From contig JADJAE010000041.1 of NCBI GenBank assembly GCA_016704445.1, positions 1-64,000 on the forward strand: a DNA stretch of 64,000 bases. The letters run 5' to 3'. Below, piece after piece: positions 43,198 to 51,839 of this stretch. The DNA comes from Deltaproteobacteria bacterium. Lineage in GTDB: Bacteria; Myxococcota_A; Polyangia; Polyangiales; Ga0077539. The notes beneath the pieces were generated by a model. That model saw only the letters and a list, made by a program, of their open reading frames with translations. It had not been told where the DNA came from and searched no databases. The first letter of the stretch is position 1. Each line of letters starts with the position of its first letter. Position numbers and translations under genes: made by a program.

Positions 43198-43880
43198 GAG
43201 GGATATTGGAGGGCTTTGGAGGAGGGCTTCGACCCGATCACCGGACCGGTGAACGCGATCACCGGACCGGTGATCAGCGCGGCGGTGGCGCGAGCGTCGC
43301 CCAGAGCGCCAGCGGCATGCGGACGGCCACCTCGGCGCCATGTGACTTGCGGGTCGCCTCGAGCTCGACCGAGACGGCGGCCGCGAGGTCCTTTCGCTGC
43401 CAGCGCTTCGTGACCTTCGCGAAGAGCGTGCGCTCCGAGGCGGAGGCGGTGGCGGCGGGCGGCGGCGCTCGCGGGGGCCACGGGCGAGCGATCGTGGCGG
43501 CTCACCCTCGCGCCGACGAAGGACGTGGTGAGGAAGAAGATGACGATGGCCCCGGTGTGACTCTGCCATGAGTGCAGTGGGGCGTTCCTCATGAACCCAC
43601 TACCGGTGCCCTCACCCGCCGAGCGCCCAGAGGGTCACATGACCGCCGCGATGCCCTCGTGGGCGCGAGCGACGATCCGTGGAAGAACGTTGTGCCGCCG
43701 TGACGGGGGAGGGGAGCTTCGGCTCAGTCCGCGGGCTCGAGCTCGTCCTGCGTCTTCGTGCCGAAGTCGCTCGCGCCCACGAGAGGCGCGCGGTGCGCTT
43801 CTGGTGATCGGTGGGCAGCAACGCGCCGAAGTGCTTGCTGCGAAGGGCGGGGCGATGCCATCGTGGGAATCAGAGCCCAC
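43198..43880. other. 683-base stretch without an intact gene
   Basis: Nothing intact is supported. The minus strand holds an unrecognised coding-like fragment (SERTLFAKVTKRWQRKDLAA, VSVELEATRKSHGAEVAV, then a stop near 43280). The tandem palindromes at 43236-43273 lie directly beyond that stop. The rest looks degenerate. Confidence 0.5.
43236..43273. promoter_or_regulatory. Two tandem palindromes spaced 21 bp (operator-like)
   Basis: GATCACCGGACCGGTGA occurs at 43236-43252 and 43257-43273. Each contains the perfect dyad TCACCGG-A-CCGGTGA. The second extends to GATC on both sides. Their centres are 21 bp apart, two helical turns, as expected for paired repressor sites on one DNA face. The sites lie inside degenerate sequence, so they may no longer control anything. 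Confidence 0.45.
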
Positions 43881-44843
43881 ATGGACGTACTCGTCGCCCA
43901 CCACGGATACTGCTTCGACGGGGCCGCGAGCGCGGCGATCTTCTCCCGCTTCCTGCGTGAGACGCAGAGCGCGCTGAGCGACGCGAAGTTTCACTTCCGG
44001 GGCCTGCTCTACGAGCCCAACGCGCCGCCGCCGGGCGACAAGCTGATGACCGGGGCGATCAACGCCATCCTCGACTACCGCTACACGCAGTCGCCTTACC
44101 TGGACTGGTACTTCGACCACCACGTGAGCGCCTTCCAGGAGCCCGGCTCGGAGCTTCACTTCCGCGCCGACACCAGCGGCCGGAAGTTTCACGACGGCGC
44201 CTACGGGTCGTGCACCAAGTTCATCATCGACGTGGCCCGAGAGCGCTGGGGCTGGACCGCGCCGGACCTCGACGAGCTGGTCGCCTGGAGCGACGTCATC
44301 GACGCCGCGCGCTTCACCGACGCCGACCAGGCGAGCTCCTTCGAGCCGGCGGCGATGAAGCTCGCCGCGGTGGTGCAGGAGCAGGGCGACGACTCGCTGC
44401 TGGCCTGGATGATCCCGCAGCTCTCGGTCACTCCGCTCGACGTGCTGGCCGAGCACCCGGACGTGCTGCGTCGGCTGGAGCCCATCAAGACCCGGCACGA
44501 GGCGCTCTCCAAGCGCATGGAGCAGTCGGGCGAGCAGCGGGGCTCGGTGGCGTGGTTCGACCTGAGCGACGCGCCGCTCGACACCGTGGCGAAGTTCGTC
44601 GGGTACAAGCTCTTCCCGACGGCGACCTACTCGGTGGTGCTCTCGCGCACGCACAAGCGGGTGAAGATCTCCGTGGGGTTCAACCCCTGGTCGAAGCACC
44701 CGCGTCGGCACGACATCGCCCGGCTCTGCGAGCGCCACGGGGGAGGCGGCCACCCGGTGGTGGGCGCGATCTCCCTGCCGCCGGGCGAGCTCGCCAAGGC
44801 GAAGGTCATCGTGGAGGACTTCATCCGCGAGCTGAATACCTGA
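43881..44843 (+). CDS. DHH-family phosphoesterase-like protein
   Basis: A 320-residue protein of the DHH superfamily. It begins with VLVAHHGYCFDGAASAAIFS, where the first metal loop lies, has the diagnostic WYFDHHVSAF (DHH) and ends with the DHHA1 signature RHGGGGHPVVGAISLP. The N-terminal motif AHHGYCFDG stands in for the usual xHxxxDxD, so the metal site differs from RecJ or NrnA. Enzymes of this family cleave short RNAs, cyclic dinucleotides or pyrophosphate. The substrate cannot be told here. ATG at 43881 starts the conserved first strand; an in-frame GTG at 43866 or an earlier start is possible. It is 68 bases before the FKBP gene. Confidence 0.8.
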   Translation: MDVLVAHHGYCFDGAASAAIFSRFLRETQSALSDAKFHFRGLLYEPNAPPPGDKLMTGAINAILDYRYTQSPYLDWYFDHHVSAFQEPGSELHFRADTSGRKFHDGAYGSCTKFIIDVARERWGWTAPDLDELVAWSDVIDAARFTDADQASSFEPAAMKLAAVVQEQGDDSLLAWMIPQLSVTPLDVLAEHPDVLRRLEPIKTRHEALSKRMEQSGEQRGSVAWFDLSDAPLDTVAKFVGYKLFPTATYSVVLSRTHKRVKISVGFNPWSKHPRRHDIARLCERHGGGGHPVVGAISLPPGELAKAKVIVEDFIRELNT

Positions 44844-44911
44844 AGAGGTAACCTGAGCTCCCCGGTAGGCCATTCCCGCGGCGGCGCGATCGTGCGACCG
44901 TGGCGGCCATC

Positions 44912-45238
44912 ATGGCAGACCTCCAGATCGAAGAACTCCAGGCGGGCACGGGCGTCGAGGCCACCACCGGCAAGACCGTCGACGTGCACTACACGGGCTG
45001 GCTCACCGACGGGACGAAGTTCGACTCGTCCGTCGACCGCGGCCGACCCTTCTCCTTCCCCCTCGGCGCGGGAAGGGTCATCAAGGGCTGGGACCAGGGG
45101 GTCGCCGGCATGAAGGTGGGCGGCAAGCGCAAGCTCACCATCCCCCCGGAGCTGGGCTACGGATCGCGCGGCGCCGGGGCGGTGATCCCCCCCGGCGCGA
45201 CGCTGGTCTTCGAGGTCGAGCTGCTCGCGGTGAAGTGA
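44912..45238 (+). CDS. FKBP-type peptidyl-prolyl isomerase
   Basis: A single-domain 108-residue FKBP. All core motifs are present: VDVHYTGWLTDGTKFDSSVD, FPLGAGRVIKGWDQGVAGMK, GGKRKLTIPPELGYG and GATLVFEVELL. These form the hydrophobic pocket that isomerises X-Pro bonds and binds FK506. There is no signal peptide, so it works in the cytoplasm as a folding helper. ATG at 44912 (MADLQIEEL) is preferred over a GTG four codons upstream. It converges on the next gene with 16 bases between stops. Confidence 0.94.
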   Translation: MADLQIEELQAGTGVEATTGKTVDVHYTGWLTDGTKFDSSVDRGRPFSFPLGAGRVIKGWDQGVAGMKVGGKRKLTIPPELGYGSRGAGAVIPPGATLVFEVELLAVK

Positions 45239-45254
45239 GCCGCCGCCGCCGACC

Positions 45255-46598
45255 TCAGTTCGCGGCCTCGTCGAGCTCCTTGAGCAGCGTCGAGAGCCAC
45301 TCGGTGAGCTCCCGGCGGCGCTTCTCGTAGGTCGCCGGGCCCACGTCGCCGGCCTTGTGCCGCCGCGCGAGCTCCGCCCCCTCGACCAGCGCGCGGTCGC
45401 GCTCGGCCTCGATGTCCGCCCTGGTGCGCTTGCCCGTGGTGGTGTTTCCACGGCGCAGCGCGGTGTAGAGCCCCCCCACGATCAGCAGCGCCACCGCCCC
45501 GGTCGCGACGGTCCTCGCGGGCCCGGCCGGGGAGGGGATGCCGTGGATCTGGATGGCGACGGTGCGCAGCGGCGGGTCGTTGGGCTGCCGGGAGAGCCCC
45601 GTCAGCAGGATCCTGTCCCCGTTGGACTCGCGGGTCTCCGCGGCGGGCATCCCCTCGACGGTCATGCTCAGCCCCGGCGGGGCCTCCACGGCGACCAGGG
45701 AGTTGACCACCGGCATCGGCATCCCGATGCGCATCGACACGTCCCCGCCGCTCAGCTTCATCTGAAACTGGAACACCACCTCGATGGGCTCGCTCAGCGT
45801 CGGAGGGATGCTCCCCCGCAGCACCGCGGCGTTTCCCTCGGTGGTCATGCGCACGTCGCTCATCGTCGGCTGCGACGTGAAGGCCGTGTACCCGGCCGGC
45901 AGCTCGAAGCGCATCCCGTTGCGAGGCACGAAGGCCTGCGGCACCGGCTGCTCCTCTCCGAGCGCGAGCCCCGAGAGGTTGGCGATGCGCAGCCGCTGCA
46001 CCACCAGCAGGCGGTCGTCGCGGAAGCGCATCTCCGTGCGGGAGTCCCAGAGCAGCACCCCGCGGCCCTCGTGCTCGACGTCGAAGCGCACGAGCTGTAC
46101 CCGGTGCCCCATGCTCGGCCCGAGCTGGAAGGGCAGCGCGCCGAACTTCGCCCCGTCGAGCTCGGTGCTCGCCCGGTACGCGATGTTGCCGCCGGTCGTG
46201 AGGCCCTGGAACCTCGCCGTCCCGTCGTGGTCGGTGCGCGCCTCTCGCGGCGCGTCGCGCTCGCCCTCGCGCATCGCGCCGAGCCGCACGGTCACCCCCT
46301 CCTGCGGCGCCCCGGCGCTGTTCACCACCCGGACGTGGATGGAGCCCGCGGGGACCTCCGAGGTCTCCTCGGCGAAGGACTGCGGCAGCATCGCGCGGCG
46401 CACCGCGGCGTCGGATCCCCCGGCCACCATGGGGGCGGAGCCGTCCGTCGGAGGGTGCCCCGGAGGCAGGGGCTGCGAGGGGTCCACCGGACCGGGGGCC
46501 GTCGTCGGGGGAGACGCCTGCACGGCGGCGTCCTGGGCGAGCGAGGGAGCCGCCGCGAGCATCAGCGCGGCGAGCACGATCCTATCAAGTCGTCGCAT
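45255..46598 (-). CDS. Exported membrane protein with carboxypeptidase-regulatory-like domain
   Basis: A 447-residue protein. A signal peptide ends APSLAQ. Residues 85-160 look like a CarboxypepD_reg-type beta sandwich (GSIHVRVVNSAGAPQEGVTV, DHDGTARFQGLTTGG). A long beta-rich segment follows. One membrane helix (VATGAVALLIVGGLYTAL) then leads to a basic coiled-coil tail (RALVEGAELARRHKAGDVGP, ending TLLKELDEAAN). The tail resembles the linker of cytochrome c maturation-associated proteins in which a short helical hairpin follows a membrane helix. It is the third gene of the ccmFH operon, its start overlapping the zinc-ribbon stop by 14 bases. The role is unknown; assistance in haem or apocytochrome delivery is a guess from position. 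Confidence 0.68.
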   Translation of the reverse strand: MRRLDRIVLAALMLAAAPSLAQDAAVQASPPTTAPGPVDPSQPLPPGHPPTDGSAPMVAGGSDAAVRRAMLPQSFAEETSEVPAGSIHVRVVNSAGAPQEGVTVRLGAMREGERDAPREARTDHDGTARFQGLTTGGNIAYRASTELDGAKFGALPFQLGPSMGHRVQLVRFDVEHEGRGVLLWDSRTEMRFRDDRLLVVQRLRIANLSGLALGEEQPVPQAFVPRNGMRFELPAGYTAFTSQPTMSDVRMTTEGNAAVLRGSIPPTLSEPIEVVFQFQMKLSGGDVSMRIGMPMPVVNSLVAVEAPPGLSMTVEGMPAAETRESNGDRILLTGLSRQPNDPPLRTVAIQIHGIPSPAGPARTVATGAVALLIVGGLYTALRRGNTTTGKRTRADIEAERDRALVEGAELARRHKAGDVGPATYEKRRRELTEWLSTLLKELDEAAN

Positions 46599-47211
46599 CG
46601 GCGACCTCTGCCTTCAGCCGGTGACCGCAGCGCTTGCAGAACACGGCATCTTCATCGTTGAGCGTCTGACACTTCGGGCAGCCGGCCTCCGTCGCAGGAG
46701 CGGCGGTCGCCTTCGTCTCGGACTTCGCGGCGTCGGGCTTCGCGGCGTCTGACGTTACGGCGAGCTCCGCCGCCTCGGCCTCGGCCAGCATCGCCTCGGC
46801 GCGGGTGCGCCACGGGCCGATGCCCTCGTCGATGGCCCTCATCGCGGCGCGGGCCTCCTCGCGGTAGCGGGCCTCGAGGGCGCGGTGGTCCTCCTCGCCG
46901 AGGCGGCCGATGGAGCGCTCGAACTCCAGGTCGCGCAGCGCCTGCACCGCGGCCCGCTTGCGCTCCTCGAGGGCGCCGAGCGCCGCGCCATCGTCCTCGC
47001 CCTCCGCCGCGTCGCCCGAGCGCGTCGGGTCGAGCACCAGCCGGAGCGTCTCCCAGAAGAGCAGCACGGCGCCCGAGAACATCGCGAAGCCGAACCAGAG
47101 CACCACCGCGGGCGCCCCCTTCGTCAGCCCGATGGGGACAGCCACCAGCGCCACCACGGCCACCGGAATCAGGGCCATGTACCGGCCGAACCTCTCGTGC
47201 GCTTCAGTCAT
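46585..47211 (-). CDS. Membrane protein with zinc-ribbon tail
   Basis: A 208-residue protein with two membrane helices near the N-terminus (ALIPVAVVALVAVPIGLT and VVLWFGFAMFSGAVLLFW). A coiled-coil of charged helices follows (EERKRAAVQALRDLEFERS) and the chain ends in a zinc ribbon (CPKCQTLNDEDAVFCKRCGH). The middle part resembles the CcmI/CycH-type helical linker described next to ccm genes in Deltaproteobacteria, often annotated as cytochrome c-type biogenesis protein. It overlaps the ccmFH gene stop by eight bases and the next gene's start by 14, so all three are one operon. Confidence 0.72.
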   Translation of the reverse strand: MTEAHERFGRYMALIPVAVVALVAVPIGLTKGAPAVVLWFGFAMFSGAVLLFWETLRLVLDPTRSGDAAEGEDDGAALGALEERKRAAVQALRDLEFERSIGRLGEEDHRALEARYREEARAAMRAIDEGIGPWRTRAEAMLAEAEAAELAVTSDAAKPDAAKSETKATAAPATEAGCPKCQTLNDEDAVFCKRCGHRLKAEVADATT

Positions 47212-49879
47212 CGTGGCCCCGCAGCTCTTCGTTGATGCGGGCGTCGTACTCGCCCGAGTCCACCTTCTCCGCGGCCGGCGCCTTCGCCGGAGCGGGCGTC
47301 ACCGGCACCGGCTTGCGCGCCCAGCGGCGCACCAGGCGCAGCCCCATGGCCCCGCCCGCGATCATCACGGCCACCGGGACGAGGTAGAGCCCCTTGTTGG
47401 CCCCGCGGTCTGGCGGCACCTCAAGCGACTCGCTGCCATACCTCTCCACGTATTGCTCGATGATGGTGGAGGCGGAGTCGCCGCGCGCCAGCCGCTCTCG
47501 GATGCGCTGTCTCTGCCCGTCGGCGAAGCCGCAGGTGCACGTGGAGAGCGACTCCCTCGGGCAGTCGCCGCACATGCACCGCAGCTGCTCGAAGACCCGC
47601 CGCTCCTCGGGGCTCGCCTGCCGGGCGTTGGAGTCCGCGGAGGTCTGGTGGTTGTTCTGCGCGCTGGCGGGAGAGGTGAGCAGCAGGGCAGCTCCACCCG
47701 CGAGGCCCGCCACGAGGAGCAGGGTGCTCTGCCCCGCGAGCGGCACCGGCCGACCGCCCTTCGCGCGTGTCGCGCGCGCAGCGGCCTTGGAGGCCTCGGG
47801 CCACATCGCGAGGATCACCCCGGCGACCAGCACCATGGCGCCGATCCAGATCCAGAGGGTGAGGGGGTTCACGAAGGCCTTGAGGTGCGCCACGCGCGTC
47901 GTCGGGTCGACGCTGTTCATGGTGAGGTAGAGGTCTTCGCTGAGGCGCGGCGCGATGGCCACCTCGCTGGTCGGCTGCTCGGGCCGCGACGTGTAGACGA
48001 AGCGCGCCGGGTGCATCGTCGCGAAGAACGACCCGTTGCGCGTCACGTTGATGATCGCGCGGGTCTGGCGCACGTGGATGTCGCGCAGGTTGTCGATGCC
48101 CTCGTAGCGCATCGTGTACTGCCCCAGCCGGAAGCTCTCTCCGGGGCTCAGCACCGCCTCGGCCTCCTGGCGGTAGGCCGCGCCGACCCAGCCGGCCATC
48201 ATCAGCACGAAGCCCAGGTGCGAGAGGTACCCGCCGTAGCGGCGGCGGTTCTTGCCCACCAGGCGGGTGAGGGCCACCGGGGCCGACTCGCCCTTGGAGG
48301 CCATGCGCGCGCGGGTTCCGCGCCAGTACTCCTGGGCGAGGGCGGCGATGTTGAGGGCCACGAGGCCGGTCGCCACCGCGGGCAGGTGCCCGTCGAGCCA
48401 GGCGATGGAGCGGCCGACGTTGACGCTCCCCAGCGTCGCCCCGAAGAGCTTGATGGGGGTGACCACGTCGTAGATGGGTGGGATGTTGACCACCGCGGGG
48501 AAGCCCATCGCGCGGCCGAAGACGGCGTGCGCGGTGCCCGCCGCGAGGCCCGCCACGAGGGGCCCGCGGAAGGCCTTGAGCAGCAGGTCGGGGGAGCCCT
48601 TGCGCCACGGGGTGAGCACGCCGATGGCCATGATCAGCAGGAGCACGATGGCCACCGGGGCGAGCCAGGCGTTGTAGAAGGTCGCTCCCACGGTGAGGCG
48701 CTCACCCCAGAGCCACTCGGCGATCTTGGGCCAGGTGGTGGCCAGGGCGATGAAGACGCAGATGCCCAGGAGCATCCAGTTGTTGGCGACGAACATCGCC
48801 TCGCGGGAGAGCAGCGCGTCGATCTCGGCGGCCTTGCGGAGCAGCGGCAGGCGCCACACCACGAGCCCGATGCAGAGCACCGCGAGGAAGCCCATGAACC
48901 AGACGAAGTAGATGCCGATGCCGCTCTGGGCGAAGGAGTGGACGCTGGAGATGAGCCCCGAGCGGGTGAGGAAGGTGCCGAAGATGGTGAGGAAGAACGA
49001 GAAGAGGAGGAGGGCGACGTTCCAGACCTTCAGGATGCCGCGGCGCTCCTGGATCATCACCGAGTGCAGGTAGGCGGTGATGGTCCACCAGGGGAGGCAG
49101 GCGGCGTTCTCGACCGGGTCCCACGCCCAGAAGCCGCCCCAGCCGAGTTCTTCGTAGGCCCAGAGCATCCCGAGCACGTTGCCGATGCTCAGGAACATCC
49201 AGGCGAAGAGCACCCAGCGGCGGGCGGCGAGGGTCCACTCCTCACCGAGCCGGCCGGTGATGAGGGCTGCGACGGCGAAGGCGAAGGGCACGGCGCACCC
49301 GACGAAGCCCACGTAGAGGGAGGGCGGGTGGATGGCCATGTAGAAGTTCTGGAGCGAGGGGTTGAGCCCTTCGCCCTCGAGGGGTGCTCCCACGAAGCTG
49401 GCGGAGAAGGGGTTGGCCGCCCACGACATGATGACCCCGAAGAAGACCACCACGCCCATGAGGGTGGCGATGACCCAGGGGGCGAGTTCCTTGTAGCGGG
49501 TGCGCAGCGTGAAGACGCAGATGCTGGTGTAGATCGAGAGCAGGAAGGTCCACCAGAGGAGCGAGCCGTCCTGGCCGCCCCAGAGGGCGGTGATCAGGTA
49601 GTGCAGCGGCATCGATCGGTCGGAGTAGTGCGCCACGTACCGGATGCGGAAATCGTGGGAGAGGAAGCCGTAGAGCAGGAGCATCACGTCGAGGCCGATG
49701 AGGGCGCAGGTGCCCAGGGCCGACATCCGCGCTGCTCGTAGAAAGCGGGCGGCGGAGGGGCCGCGGTCGGTCCCGGCGAGCACCGCGAGGCACAGCGAGA
49801 TCGCCGCGGTCACCAGGAACGCGTAGAGCACGCCCGTTCCAAAGGCCGGGATGCCCGCGTCATACGAAGGATGTTCCAT
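47204..49879 (-). CDS. Cytochrome c maturation protein: CcmF-CcmH fusion
   Basis: An 891-residue haem lyase component. The N-terminal 640 residues are CcmF: many membrane helices, GGQDGSLLWWTFLL, IHPPSLYVGFVG, and the haem-handling WWD segment GWGGFWAWDPVENAACLPWW, then PEQPTSEVAI near its end. After a Lys-rich linker a CcmH/CcmL-type domain begins with the signal-like helix LLVAGLAGGAALLLT and the thiol motif LRCMCGDCPRESLSTCTC. A final membrane helix (LYLVPVAVMIAGGAM) and tail complete it. CcmH normally is a separate protein that reduces the CXXCH of apocytochromes for CcmF. The LRCxxC motif here has an extra Cys. ATG at 49879 was chosen; a start 13 codons upstream is possible. A Ccm system matches the multihaem cytochromes at 60-64 kb. 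Confidence 0.9.
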   Translation of the reverse strand: MEHPSYDAGIPAFGTGVLYAFLVTAAISLCLAVLAGTDRGPSAARFLRAARMSALGTCALIGLDVMLLLYGFLSHDFRIRYVAHYSDRSMPLHYLITALWGGQDGSLLWWTFLLSIYTSICVFTLRTRYKELAPWVIATLMGVVVFFGVIMSWAANPFSASFVGAPLEGEGLNPSLQNFYMAIHPPSLYVGFVGCAVPFAFAVAALITGRLGEEWTLAARRWVLFAWMFLSIGNVLGMLWAYEELGWGGFWAWDPVENAACLPWWTITAYLHSVMIQERRGILKVWNVALLLFSFFLTIFGTFLTRSGLISSVHSFAQSGIGIYFVWFMGFLAVLCIGLVVWRLPLLRKAAEIDALLSREAMFVANNWMLLGICVFIALATTWPKIAEWLWGERLTVGATFYNAWLAPVAIVLLLIMAIGVLTPWRKGSPDLLLKAFRGPLVAGLAAGTAHAVFGRAMGFPAVVNIPPIYDVVTPIKLFGATLGSVNVGRSIAWLDGHLPAVATGLVALNIAALAQEYWRGTRARMASKGESAPVALTRLVGKNRRRYGGYLSHLGFVLMMAGWVGAAYRQEAEAVLSPGESFRLGQYTMRYEGIDNLRDIHVRQTRAIINVTRNGSFFATMHPARFVYTSRPEQPTSEVAIAPRLSEDLYLTMNSVDPTTRVAHLKAFVNPLTLWIWIGAMVLVAGVILAMWPEASKAAARATRAKGGRPVPLAGQSTLLLVAGLAGGAALLLTSPASAQNNHQTSADSNARQASPEERRVFEQLRCMCGDCPRESLSTCTCGFADGQRQRIRERLARGDSASTIIEQYVERYGSESLEVPPDRGANKGLYLVPVAVMIAGGAMGLRLVRRWARKPVPVTPAPAKAPAAEKVDSGEYDARINEELRGHDD

Positions 49880-49944
49880 GTCGGGCGGAACCGTAGTGGG
49901 CGCCCTCTGGGGGGTCAATCACGGAGGGGACGAAGGGCGGGGGG

Positions 49945-51702
49945 TCAGCGAGCGCGGCGGAAGATGTACCGGGGCGAGATGGTCACCGTCCCCAGGCTCT
50001 GCGCGCGCAGGCCCACGATCAGGTCGTCGCCGCGCACCTCGTACTCCAGCGCCGTGGGGGTGTTGGCCGCGGTGCCGACGGAGCACTCGGAGGTCAGCGC
50101 GAGGGCGCTGCCGGTGGCGACGTAGGTGCTGTTGAAGTTGATCTGAGGCACCGCGCGGGTGAGGCGGTTGCCCGCGGCGAAGACCAGCGAGAAGGAGCTC
50201 AGCAAGTCCGCCCGGATGCGCCCGGCGGAGGTCCACACCTGGCCGCGGCCCTGCAGCGTCGAGGCCGCGGGGTCGATGGTTCCGATGGGGGTGAGCGCCA
50301 TGTTGAGCAGGTACTCGATGTTCGAGAGTTCCCAGCGGCCGTCGGGGATCTCGCCGCCGGTGAGCGCCGGGGTCGCCGCGACCCGCACCGTGCCGCTGGC
50401 GAGGGGGAGCGCGGTCGGCGCGTCGGCGGGGGAGCACATCCCAGGGCGGTAGGTGAGGTCGACGGCGGTCGGCTCGGTGAGGGGCTCGCTGCAGTACTCG
50501 GCCGTGGGCGGCGGGGTCACGTAGGTGAAGCCGAAGCACATCTCGTCGGTGGTGGACGACCCGCTGCGCACGTCGCGGCTCGTGGTGTTGTTGAACGTAC
50601 ACGCCGTCTCGATGCGGTCGCCCGCCTGGAGCGTGAGCGGCAGCTCGTAGAAGTACTGCGACTCGAACTGCCAGTTGGTGAGCGTGATGATCGGGGTGCG
50701 CTGCGTGCCGCGCAGGAGAAACTGCTCATACCCGCTGCCGATCTGGTGCATGTGGGGCATCGAGGCGAGCACGCGGGAGCCCGGCGCGAGGGTGCAGGCG
50801 CTGGCGACGCGCTGCTGCGTGCGCGCGGGGAGGGAGAAGCCCACCGGGCCCATGGCGACCATGCCGTACTCGGTGCCGGTGGCGGGGCCGAGCGCGAGGC
50901 GCACGCCAGAGCGGTCGACGAGCCCGGTCAGGTTGCGGGAGTTGTTGTAGTGGAGCTGGAGGATGTAGCGGTCCGAGGGGCGCACCCGGAGGCCGCCGTC
51001 GGGAAACTGCAGCGCGTCCTCCCCGGGCGCCCAGGTGTACGTGTAGAGCGTGTCCGGGGGAGAGCCGGTGCACTCGAAGCTCGGCGCGAGGGCGGTGGTG
51101 CTGGTCGAGCGGTAGAGCACCACGTGGTGCAGCACCTCCGGGCGGTCGAGCAGCACGTCGAAGCGACGGATGAACTGGTCGGCGCTCACCACGTTGGTGA
51201 AGGTGAAGCACTGGTAGCGGTCGCTCACCTGCGGCACCGGGTAGCTGTCCGCGCGCAGCTCGAGGGAGGCGGTGCCGGCGGGGGGCTGCGCCGGCGGGCG
51301 GAAGAGCGGGGCGGTCGAGCGCAGCCGGGTGTCCTCGGTGAGCGTGCGCGCGCCGCAGGAGGCCCAGGAGGCGATGCGCTGCGAGTCGGCGAAGGCCGGG
51401 GCGGGCGTGCCGGAGGGTGGCATGGTGCTGTCCGCGAGGCGGATGTGCATCCGATCGACCGGGCGCGTGGTGCCCTGCGCCCGGGTGATGAAGTCGTAGT
51501 CGAGCAGCGAATACGGTGCCCCGTAAGAGGGCGTCGCGCCGTGGCAGCTGCCGCAGGCGCGCTCGACGGTGGCGCGCACCTCCGTGTTCCACTGCGCGCG
51601 GTCGGGCGCGCACGCGGGCCCGGCGTCGGGCGAGACGGTGGTGGCGTCGCCACAGCCGGCGGTCATCGTCAGCAGAGCACACGCAGCGAGCACGGATCTC
51701 AT
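49945..51702 (-). CDS. Lipoprotein: monohaem c-type domain with PHM-like copper monooxygenase domain
   Basis: A 585-residue exported protein. Signal peptide ends MTAGC, lipobox. Residues 30-150 include one haem motif, CGSCHGATPSYG. The remainder follows the type II copper monooxygenase fold of peptidylglycine and dopamine hydroxylases. The three CuH-site His are seen in VLHHVVLYRS and YILQLHYNN. The CuM ligands are seen in MPHMHQIG and in TDEMCFGF (Met). All six copper ligands are therefore in place, in the family order. Ascorbate-like donors normally reduce such enzymes; here an attached haem may serve instead. ATG at 51702 follows GAGAGG with good spacing. Substrate unknown. Confidence 0.78.
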   Translation of the reverse strand: MRSVLAACALLTMTAGCGDATTVSPDAGPACAPDRAQWNTEVRATVERACGSCHGATPSYGAPYSLLDYDFITRAQGTTRPVDRMHIRLADSTMPPSGTPAPAFADSQRIASWASCGARTLTEDTRLRSTAPLFRPPAQPPAGTASLELRADSYPVPQVSDRYQCFTFTNVVSADQFIRRFDVLLDRPEVLHHVVLYRSTSTTALAPSFECTGSPPDTLYTYTWAPGEDALQFPDGGLRVRPSDRYILQLHYNNSRNLTGLVDRSGVRLALGPATGTEYGMVAMGPVGFSLPARTQQRVASACTLAPGSRVLASMPHMHQIGSGYEQFLLRGTQRTPIITLTNWQFESQYFYELPLTLQAGDRIETACTFNNTTSRDVRSGSSTTDEMCFGFTYVTPPPTAEYCSEPLTEPTAVDLTYRPGMCSPADAPTALPLASGTVRVAATPALTGGEIPDGRWELSNIEYLLNMALTPIGTIDPAASTLQGRGQVWTSAGRIRADLLSSFSLVFAAGNRLTRAVPQINFNSTYVATGSALALTSECSVGTAANTPTALEYEVRGDDLIVGLRAQSLGTVTISPRYIFRRAR

Positions 51703-51839
51703 CGGGTCGCACCTCTCGGTCACGGGGGGAGGGCGGAGTATGCACGCACCCTCCGCGCAGCCATCGCGATGTCGCGTGCGGAGGATCGGTCGCATGCGCC
51801 CACTCACGCCGGGGCTTCGGCTATGGTGCTTGCCCTGCC

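Noticed and set aside
46910..49741. A 943-codon plus-strand open frame opposite ccmFH
   Set aside because: Gly/Glu/His-rich antisense composition typical of the complement of a GC-rich coding gene; no recognisable domain.
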